Origin: JANWHF01 sp036276235
GTDB taxonomy: Bacteria; Planctomycetota; Phycisphaerae; Tepidisphaerales; Tepidisphaeraceae
Direction of reading: 5' to 3'
Assembly (NCBI GenBank): GCA_036276235.1
Contig: DATBDZ010000469.1
Span: 1-11,736 of the forward strand
Length of the DNA stretch: 11,736 nucleotides
Below are positions 6,160 through 11,736 of this stretch, piece after piece. The notes below the pieces were generated by a model. That model saw only the letters and a list, made by a program, of their open reading frames with translations. It was not told where the DNA came from and did not search any database. Every line of letters starts with the position of its first letter. Position 1 is the first letter of the stretch. A program made the translations under genes and the position numbers.

Positions 6160-8294
6160 CGCGTTTCCCCCGGCTTGCGCAGCTCGATCAGCGCGCGAAT
6201 AAATTGCCAATGTTGCTGGATCGGCGATCGATTGCTCAATCGCACCGCCGGCGTGGGATCGTCCGCCTCCGCCCAGACGCAGGCGTAACCCGATCCTTCG
6301 GCGATCAGTTCATTGATGCGTTTTGATCTGCGGGTATCGAGCTTGTCCACCGCCTGCCAAAGGTCGGCATGAACCATTGGCGGCGTGTAGCCGCGATAGC
6401 GCGGGTAGCTGCTTTCATTGTCCTCAAACCCCTCCACAGGTTTCTCTGTCAAAAGCGTCGCCTCGACGCGCGCGCTGGTCAGCGGCGCGATGGCAGCGAT
6501 CGATGTTCCAGAAGTATTGCCGGCACCGTTCGTCGGAGCAGTGGCCGGCAAGGTCGCCGGCGTTTCCTGCCGTAAGGTGAGCTCACCAATTTTCCCGCCG
6601 ACGCGCACACGCAAGTTCTTCAGCGGATGATCCGTCAGATTCTTGATGCTGCCGATGACATGATCGTCGCGATCGCGCGTCAGCGAGCAGACAATCGCGG
6701 CGGGCCCGACGCCCACCTGCTCGCCGCTCATGAATCGCAGGCTCCAGACGTTGATGCGCATCGGCTCGGGGACGTTTCCTTCGTAGGTCTGATGGAAGTA
6801 GGTGCTGGTGGCCATGCTGTTGGTCCGGTTGGATCCTTCGACACCGGCGGGTTGCCACCAGCCGTCCGGGTCTGTCGCCAGCGCGTATTCGCGCGTCATC
6901 GGCGAATAGATGCCGACCCAATCCGTCGTGGCGGCGGTGGACTCGCCGACCTGATCAATCAATCGCATCGTACGGAAATGCAGATCGCCGCTCTTGAGCA
7001 CGTAGCCCAGCGACGTGGCGCTGAGCGTTATCAGCAGAATCCACCCGCTGGTGGTGACCCATGTCCAGGGCTGGCGGCCAAGTTTTTTCAGCACGAACCA
7101 ATCGACCGGCCCGACGACCACCATCATGCCGATCAACACGACCACCACATACGAAAACCCAAATTGCCCCGCGCCGGGCACATCGCCCAGTCGATCCGCC
7201 ACCGACATTCCCGCCTGCGTTTCGACATTCTCATCGTGCGAGTAGGAAGGGCTGTAGGTGGGATTCACTGGCTGGCCACCCGCCTTCAATTCCGGCAAGA
7301 CATGAATGTCGTCGAGCAGATGCCGCCAGAATTTGTCGGCTTTGTCATTGTCCGTGAATTGCAGATCGGAAACACAAAACGGAACGACGACGATTCTTCC
7401 CAATCCAAACTGACGGCTATAAGCGGTAGCCGCGCCGTTGAAGAATTGAATCGGCTTGGCATCGCCGGCGGGCGTTAGTGCATAAGAAGGCAACGCCGCA
7501 TATCGTTGCGGCAGGCCGACAGACATCAGCTCTTCCTGCGCCAACTTCAGCCGCCCCACCGAGCCAGGCCGGCACGGGAGCGCCTCGGCAATCGCACCCG
7601 AATCCGCCAGCGCCGAAGTCGAGGAGGGCCAGATCATCAAATTCCCGCCGATGCGCACCCAATCCAAAATCGCCTGCTGCTGCGCCGGATCGATCGGCCG
7701 CTCTTCGCGATTTCCCGTCAATTCCAGATTCGGCTGATTGAGCACGAGCAGCTCGAGGCTGTCATATCCGAGCGCCGCCGCCGGCAGTCGATCCGGGCTG
7801 ATGTAGGCGATGCCGAGTTGTTGTTGATCGCGATTGCCGCGCAGCGAGTCGAGCATCGTTCGCCGGCCGCTCACCCCCACCAGCGCGCCATCGTTGCTCA
7901 GCGCCGATGGCGTGTTCGACGTGTACATGCCGTTGGGCTGATATTCCGCCAGCGTCTTGCCCGTCTGAGCATCCGCCAGCGCGAACATCGCCTCCTGATA
8001 TCCATACCAGGATTGCACCGGCAGCAGCAGCGAATAACTGCGCGGCACCGGCCCGATGCCAAACACCTGCTCCACATTCATCTCATAATTCCCCCCATGC
8101 GGCCACCGCACCTTCAACACCACATTGCGCGTGAGCGGATCGGAAGCCGTCACCACAATCGGCGCCCACCGATGCGACCGAACATACCCGCCCCAACCAA
8201 TGTCAACGCTGAGGGAAGTCTCCGCGCGGACCAGCGGCGCCCCGAGGAGCAGAAAGATCGCGATCGAACCGATGGCTAATGAGATACGCGTCAT
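6156..8294 (-). CDS. secreted/membrane-anchored protein with GATase-like segment, operon partner of the ABC ATPase
   Basis: A 712-residue envelope protein. A signal peptide spans residues 1-24 (hydrophobic core SIAIFLLLGAPLV, cleavage after VRA). The next roughly 350 residues should be periplasmic. They begin with a beta-rich domain and then show YDSLELLVLN...QQQAILDWVRIGGNLMIWP at about 178-223, a pattern like the class I glutamine-amidotransferase-like fold seen in planctomycete membrane proteins, without visible catalytic residues. Two transmembrane helices follow at about 379-399 and 411-434, separated by the conserved-looking GPVDWFVLKKLGR loop (395-407). The C-terminal roughly 280 residues form another soluble domain. 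Proteins of this plan often stand beside ABC-2 transporter genes; their function is not established. The ATG at 8294 is chosen for the signal peptide. The stop overlaps the start of the ATPase gene. Confidence 0.75.
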   Translation of the reverse strand: MTRISLAIGSIAIFLLLGAPLVRAETSLSVDIGWGGYVRSHRWAPIVVTASDPLTRNVVLKVRWPHGGNYEMNVEQVFGIGPVPRSYSLLLPVQSWYGYQEAMFALADAQTGKTLAEYQPNGMYTSNTPSALSNDGALVGVSGRRTMLDSLRGNRDQQQLGIAYISPDRLPAAALGYDSLELLVLNQPNLELTGNREERPIDPAQQQAILDWVRIGGNLMIWPSSTSALADSGAIAEALPCRPGSVGRLKLAQEELMSVGLPQRYAALPSYALTPAGDAKPIQFFNGAATAYSRQFGLGRIVVVPFCVSDLQFTDNDKADKFWRHLLDDIHVLPELKAGGQPVNPTYSPSYSHDENVETQAGMSVADRLGDVPGAGQFGFSYVVVVLIGMMVVVGPVDWFVLKKLGRQPWTWVTTSGWILLITLSATSLGYVLKSGDLHFRTMRLIDQVGESTAATTDWVGIYSPMTREYALATDPDGWWQPAGVEGSNRTNSMATSTYFHQTYEGNVPEPMRINVWSLRFMSGEQVGVGPAAIVCSLTRDRDDHVIGSIKNLTDHPLKNLRVRVGGKIGELTLRQETPATLPATAPTNGAGNTSGTSIAAIAPLTSARVEATLLTEKPVEGFEDNESSYPRYRGYTPPMVHADLWQAVDKLDTRRSKRINELIAEGSGYACVWAEADDPTPAVRLSNRSPIQQHWQFIRALIELRKPGETR

Positions 8295-8473
8295 GAAGGT
8301 CCGCCAGATTCTAACAACGGGGCGGACGGGGGAAAGGTTACAGGGCACCCCAAATCCTGATCCTGCTCCCGCATTTGGACGCTGGCGGGAGAAAAGAGGA
8401 GAAGGAGTAGGATGAAGATTAGGATTAGGAATTGGAGTAGGAGCAGGAGCAAGATTAGGAAGGATCGGCCCAA
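8291..8473 (-). CDS. doubtful small hydrophobic ORF overlapping the next start
   Basis: A 60-codon frame from TTG 8473 encodes an almost uninterrupted Leu/Ile/Phe run (about residues 5-27) followed by a polar tail. Its TGA overlaps the ATG of the 712-residue protein in an ATGA arrangement, as for the other junctions in this operon. Against it: the hydrophobic run is simply the pyrimidine-rich simple-sequence tract read in one frame, the start is TTG without a good ribosome-binding site, and the tail resembles no protein I know. I rate it as more likely chance than gene. Confidence 0.2.
   Translation of the reverse strand: MGRSFLILLLLLLQFLILIFILLLLLFSPASVQMREQDQDLGCPVTFPPSAPLLESGGPS
8393..8465. 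repeat. purine-rich simple-sequence tract
   Basis: About 70 bases made almost only of AGGA, GGAG, GATTAGG and GAGCAGG units on the plus strand (pyrimidine-rich on the other). Units such as GGATTAGGA and GGAGCAGGAGC repeat imperfectly. A partly complementary stretch, TCCTGATCCTGCTCC, lies 40 bases to the left (8355-8369), so a hairpin or triplex-type structure is conceivable. It sits in the 200-base gap between the first and second genes of the minus-strand cluster. Confidence 0.7.
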
Positions 8474-8494
8474 TGAAGTATCCAGCCGGTCGAT

Positions 8495-8968
8495 CTAAAT
8501 GCGTTCTCCCGCCGGCTCATTGAATCGCCGAAGCGAAGCGAGAATCCCGATCATCCCCAGCCCCGCAAAAGAGAGCGGAGCAAGTTGCGGCGGAGAATCA
8601 GAGTGGCTCATCTTCGGATCGATCCACGCGTGGACCGGACCGGTAATTGCCTCGCCAATGTGTCCCTGGTTGTGCAGGAAAAATCCGGTGCCACCAACGA
8701 GGAAGGCCAGTAGAAACAGCACGATCATGAGGCGCCGTGCGCGCGAGTTCCAAACAAAGGTGGCGCCAACGCTCGCGACCGCCATCAATCCGCAATACAG
8801 AATCGGCAGCCACGCCACCGAGCGGCGATGAACCACATCCACGTGCTCGACGCGGATGTCCATCATCAGTCCCACAAACGCGCCGCCGAGCAGGAGCATC
8901 AACACGCGCGGCAACGACCAGCGGGCAAGCCATGAATGATTGACCGATTTGTGAATTGAGAGTTCCAT
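8495..8968 (-). CDS. hypothetical membrane protein with four transmembrane helices
   Basis: A 157-residue integral membrane protein of no family I recognise. Hydrophobic segments are at about residues 19-36, 51-73, 80-97 and 129-146. The loop between helices 3 and 4 contains HNQGHIGEAITGPVHAWIDPKM, with several His and Asp residues that would lie on one side of the membrane. The ATG at 8968 has AGGTGG five bases upstream. The frame runs back to 9259, but that part translates the palindromic repeat and is not accepted. It is the first gene of the minus-strand cluster. The 200-base gap to the next gene holds the purine tract, so co-transcription is possible but not certain. It is divergent from the spermidine-synthase-like gene. 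Confidence 0.7.
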   Translation of the reverse strand: MELSIHKSVNHSWLARWSLPRVLMLLLGGAFVGLMMDIRVEHVDVVHRRSVAWLPILYCGLMAVASVGATFVWNSRARRLMIVLFLLAFLVGGTGFFLHNQGHIGEAITGPVHAWIDPKMSHSDSPPQLAPLSFAGLGMIGILASLRRFNEPAGERI

Positions 8969-9014
8969 TATCCACCTAGACACGGGGCGGAATGCGAATA
9001 TTCCCGTTATTTTT

Positions 9015-9030
9015 CTCCCTCCCCCGGGAG
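9015..9030. repeat. partial copy of the family A hairpin
   Basis: CTCCCTCCCCCGGGAG matches the left stem of the family A element (CCCTCC then CCGG) but breaks off before the GGAGGG half. It may be a truncated copy, or chance in GC-rich DNA. Confidence 0.35.
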
Positions 9031-9101
9031 TGCCCAACATTTTGCATGAGCAGTGTAACTCACGTTGCCATCCGCAATTCCAATACAGATTCGAGACAAG
9101 C

Positions 9102-9177
9102 GTCATGCTGAGGTACTCCGAAGCATCTGGCGCATTCGCGCTAGCCGGCCAGATGCTTCGGAGTACCTCAGCATGAC
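9102..9177. repeat. perfect 29-base inverted repeat, family E
   Basis: Arms 9102-9130 and 9149-9177 are exact inverted copies without mismatch, with an 18-base spacer; one further pair (9131/9148) extends the stem. The arm begins GTCATGCTGAGGTACTCCG. From memory, GTCATGCTGAG-type elements are abundant between genes in several bacterial phyla, including planctomycetes. A stem this long and exact is either recent or kept perfect by gene conversion. It sits between divergent genes and could affect transcription of either. Confidence 0.85.
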
Positions 9178-9287
9178 AATGTGCGAAGGCAGCGGATGAA
9201 ATCGATTCATGATGACCCCAAAACTGGCGGCGACCGCCTTCGCATAGTACCGTTGCCACCGGCTCGTGACTTTAGGTTTTTATCGCT

Positions 9288-11648
9288 ATGAAAAGTACAG
9301 ATGCCGGGCAACAGCGGTTGGCCTGGTCGGTTCGATTGCCGCTTTGGATTTTGCTCGCTAGCTGGGTTCTCTTTGGATTGGGAACGGCGACCGAGTACGG
9401 ATACGGTGCGCACAAAAATGTGGCTAGCCAGGTCTTCGTCCTCTGCCTCACGGCGATCATCCCGATTATCGGACGCGTGATTCTCGATCGGCGGCGGCGA
9501 TGGTGGCCGCCCCTGGCCGAGATGCTTGATCGACACAGCGCGGCGATCGACGGCATCTCCACCACCCGCATCGGCTGGTGGATCGCCCTGGCGGCCGGAG
9601 TTGGGCTCTTTGCGGAATTGGCGCTCATTCGCTTTCATGGCTCCTGCTTTCAGCTTTTCGCATTCTTCAAGAATCTGAGTTTGCTGAGCTGCTTTCTGGG
9701 TTTGGGGATCGGGTACACGCTGGGAGATCGGCGGCGGATTTTTACGCCGCTTGTGCTGCCGGGAATGGCGCTGCAAATTCTCTTTCTGCATGGCCTGCGG
9801 TTTACTGATATTGCCGACACGCTGCACAATCCGATTCGCGAAGAGCTGGCGCTTGGGTTGACTCAGATGGAAGACGTCATGCACGTGCTGACGGCATACG
9901 GTTTCCTCATCTGCGTCTTCTGCATCAACGCGCTCTGCTTCATTCCGCTGGGACACCTTGCAGCAAGAATGATGGGCCGCACCGCGCGGCTGCCCGCCTA
10001 TAGCTGGAATCTGGCCGGCAGCCTCGCCGGCGTACTGATCTTCTACGTCCTCTCCTACGCGTGGACAGGGCCGATCATCTGGATGGCGGTTCTGGTCCTT
10101 CTGCTGCTTCCCTTTTTGCGCGGAATTCTGTCGCGCGCGCTGCTTGCCGGGTCGGCCGTGATGATTCTGGGCGTGCTCGGATGGAATCCTTCGGTGGACC
10201 AATATGACGTTTATTCGCCTTACCAGATCCTGAGCATCGTGCTTTCCAAAGACCCGCATCCGCAGATCAAAGTAAATCACGTTTATTTTCAGAAGATTCT
10301 CGACCTGTCTTCCACGGCACAGCAGAAGAACAACGACATCGCGATTGCCGCGCGATATTACGGACTGCCTTATCAGTTCAAGCATGAGCCGGCGGACGTG
10401 ATGATCGTCGGCGCGGGAACCGGGAATGACGTCGCCTCGGCACTGCGCCATTCGGCGGGGCATGTCGATGGGGTGGAGATTGATCCGGCGATTCTGCACT
10501 TTGGCCGCATGCTGCATCCGGAGCAGCCTTATTCTTCGCCGCGCGTGGATGCGCATGTGCAGGATGCGCGGGCATTCATTCGGTACACGCCGCAGAAATA
10601 TGATCTGATCGTCTTCGGCCTGCTCGATTCGCACACGCTGCTCACGAGCCTCTCGGGCGTGCGGCTCGATAGCTACATCTACACCACCGACTGCTTCCGC
10701 GACGCCCGCGCCAAGCTCAAAGACGGCGGCGTCATCTGCCTGACCTTTGTCATGCTCACGCCCGAAATCGGCCGCAAGCTTTTTCTGATGCTCAAGGAAG
10801 CCTTCGGCGGCGTGGAGCCGGTCGTTTTTCAAACCGATTACGACGGCGGGTACTCATTTGTCATCGGCGAGCATCTGCCGCCGCAGATGCGCACTTCCGC
10901 GGTCGCGGGATTGAAGCTGGAAACGACGTTCTCGGATAATCGCATCATCGCCGACCCCTCCACCGATGATTGGCCGTTCTTCTACATGGGCGTGCGGAAA
11001 TATCCGGTTACGTATGTGACGATGATCCTCGTGATGCTGGCGGTATCCGCCGTCTTCATCTGGCCGCTGTTTAGCAACGCCAAAGAGTCGAATCCGTCGG
11101 CGATGTTCAGCGCCCCCTGCTTCTTCCTGGGGGCAGGCTTCATGCTTCTGGAAACCAAGGCCATCACCGAGCTCGCGCTCGACTACGGCAGCACCTGGGT
11201 GGTGACGGCAATCGTCATCACGGCGATCCTGATCATGGCGTTCCTGGCGAATCTATTGCTGCTTCGCATCGGCCGCCTGCGCCCAGCGATCGCTTACGGA
11301 TTATTGCTTGCCTCACTGGCGCTGAGCCTGGTCTTCGCGATCCTCAGACTGCCGCCCGGCACCTGGGGCGGCCCACTGCCGGCCGCAATCGCCTCGACGG
11401 CAATCATCACCCTGCCGCTGTTCTTCGCCGGCCTGGCATTCTCCACCGAGCTATCCAACGCCCCCTCGGCCGGCGTCGCCCTGGGCTCCAATCTCATGGG
11501 CGCCATGCTAGGCGGCTGCCTCGAATACAACTCCATGTACTTCGGCTATCGCTCGCTCTACATCATCGCCCTCGTGATCTACGCGCTGGCGTTTGCAACG
11601 TCGCTCCGCCGAAAGCGCCAAGCGCCCAGCCCTGATTTTTGCGGTTAA
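9288..11648 (+). CDS. membrane-embedded spermidine-synthase-like protein
   Basis: A 786-residue protein with about eight or nine N-terminal transmembrane helices (residues 17-300), a soluble Rossmann domain (about 305-570) and about six or seven C-terminal helices (573-772). The Rossmann domain has the SAM-type glycine loop VGAGTGNDV (374-382), acidic Glu397 in GVEIDP, DAR at 426-428 and YDLIVFGLLDSH at 438-449, all typical of the spermidine synthase/SAM-methyltransferase fold. Aligned by eye to classical SpeE (YDVI..DSTDP), the first catalytic Asp is replaced by Gly444, while Asp447 is kept. The SPYQ motif (310-313) precedes the domain, but no SpeE gate-keeping loop is evident. True polyamine synthesis is therefore doubtful, and a membrane-linked substrate is more likely. 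The ATG at 9288 has only a weak AGG upstream. The stop is TAA. Confidence 0.85.
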   Translation: MKSTDAGQQRLAWSVRLPLWILLASWVLFGLGTATEYGYGAHKNVASQVFVLCLTAIIPIIGRVILDRRRRWWPPLAEMLDRHSAAIDGISTTRIGWWIALAAGVGLFAELALIRFHGSCFQLFAFFKNLSLLSCFLGLGIGYTLGDRRRIFTPLVLPGMALQILFLHGLRFTDIADTLHNPIREELALGLTQMEDVMHVLTAYGFLICVFCINALCFIPLGHLAARMMGRTARLPAYSWNLAGSLAGVLIFYVLSYAWTGPIIWMAVLVLLLLPFLRGILSRALLAGSAVMILGVLGWNPSVDQYDVYSPYQILSIVLSKDPHPQIKVNHVYFQKILDLSSTAQQKNNDIAIAARYYGLPYQFKHEPADVMIVGAGTGNDVASALRHSAGHVDGVEIDPAILHFGRMLHPEQPYSSPRVDAHVQDARAFIRYTPQKYDLIVFGLLDSHTLLTSLSGVRLDSYIYTTDCFRDARAKLKDGGVICLTFVMLTPEIGRKLFLMLKEAFGGVEPVVFQTDYDGGYSFVIGEHLPPQMRTSAVAGLKLETTFSDNRIIADPSTDDWPFFYMGVRKYPVTYVTMILVMLAVSAVFIWPLFSNAKESNPSAMFSAPCFFLGAGFMLLETKAITELALDYGSTWVVTAIVITAILIMAFLANLLLLRIGRLRPAIAYGLLLASLALSLVFAILRLPPGTWGGPLPAAIASTAIITLPLFFAGLAFSTELSNAPSAGVALGSNLMGAMLGGCLEYNSMYFGYRSLYIIALVIYALAFATSLRRKRQAPSPDFCG

Positions 11649-11736
11649 GAGCGCGACGCCGGAAAAATGTCAGGAATGTGGGACGAGTGCGGAGGGCGCT
11701 CGGTTATCTGCGCATGAGCCGTTCGCCACGCCGGGA
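11647..11736 (+). pseudogene. possible half zinc-ribbon remnant or start of a truncated gene
   Basis: One frame from 11647 to the window end reads ATPEKCQECGTSAEG and onward without a stop. The DNA around 11659-11692 is close to the CCGGAAAATGT...GGAATGTGGACGA segment that encodes the second zinc knuckle of the protein at 513-752. Only the second CxxC pair is present, with no first pair upstream and no start codon. It looks like the tail of a decayed zinc-ribbon gene, though chance similarity cannot be excluded and the rest lies outside the window. Confidence 0.3.

Larger units (their letters stand above)
8969..9287. other. divergent intergenic region
   Basis: These 319 bases separate two divergent genes and should hold both promoters. 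They contain a partial family A hairpin (around 9015-9030) next to the minus-strand gene and a perfect long palindrome (9102-9177) in the middle. I found no convincing -35/-10 pair, operator or small RNA. Confidence 0.6.

Noticed and set aside
6627..7478. Plus-strand open frame of 283 codons inside the same gene
   Set aside because: Shadow frame; the minus-strand frame has the signal peptide, helices and coupled stop.
7506..8279. Plus-strand open frame of 257 codons inside the 712-residue protein gene
   Set aside because: Arg/His/Gln-rich shadow of the opposite strand; no motif and no ribosome-binding site.
785..9177. Repeats considered as a CRISPR array
   Set aside because: Copies are inverted pairs of different families scattered over kilobases, with no regular spacers and no cas genes.
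8969..9259. 97-codon N-terminal extension of the four-helix protein
   Set aside because: It translates the family E palindrome, and a good ribosome-binding site precedes the internal ATG at 8968.
9325..9345. tRNA T-arm-like GGTTCGATTG sequence
   Set aside because: No matching acceptor, D-arm or anticodon arm around it; it lies within a coding region.
9207..10832. Minus-strand open frame of 541 codons over the spermidine-synthase-like gene
   Set aside because: Composition is Arg/Gln/His-rich and without domains, while the opposite strand has a continuous, domain-rich frame.

Overview
The window looks like chromosomal DNA of a planctomycete, most likely of the Phycisphaerae type. This rests on the high G+C (about 60% by eye), two small membrane proteins carrying the CxxCGY...CPECG zinc ribbon that is very common in planctomycete proteomes, a cytochrome c tail of a type common in that phylum, and many palindromic repeats between genes. 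The phylum is an inference; no rRNA or other decisive marker is present. I see no tRNA or rRNA gene, CRISPR array, transposase or phage gene.

Layout, left to right. (1) 2-487 (+): the end of a secreted c-type cytochrome domain protein, followed by a small zinc-ribbon membrane protein (513-752, +). (2) An IolS-like aldo/keto reductase on the minus strand (823-1821), with a REP-type hairpin just beyond its stop codon and an inverted pair of the same hairpin upstream of its start. (3) A four-helix zinc-ribbon membrane protein (2121-2765, +), then a 451-base stretch holding a doubtful small reading frame and two further repeat families. (4) serS, seryl-tRNA synthetase (3217-4557, +), the one clear housekeeping gene. 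(5) A minus-strand cluster, read right to left: a four-helix membrane protein (8968-8495), a secreted and membrane-anchored protein with a GATase-like segment (8294-6156), an ABC ATPase (6159-5041) and a small basic protein (5044-4769). The last three genes are joined by ATGA and GTGA stop/start overlaps, so they are almost certainly co-translated. (6) A divergent gene (9288-11648, +) for a large membrane protein with a spermidine-synthase-like Rossmann domain between two sets of transmembrane helices.

The most coherent candidate system is the minus-strand cluster. An ABC ATPase is translationally coupled to a periplasm-facing membrane protein and to an unrecognised small protein, yet no ABC-2 permease lies beside them. 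The second theme is the density of hairpin repeats: at least five different families, mostly as inverted pairs, occupy nearly every larger gap between genes. They look like REP/BIME-type elements, and several sit where they could act as terminators or affect divergent promoters.

Start codons were chosen from ribosome-binding sites, overlaps, signal peptides and family alignment remembered from knowledge; no database search was possible.
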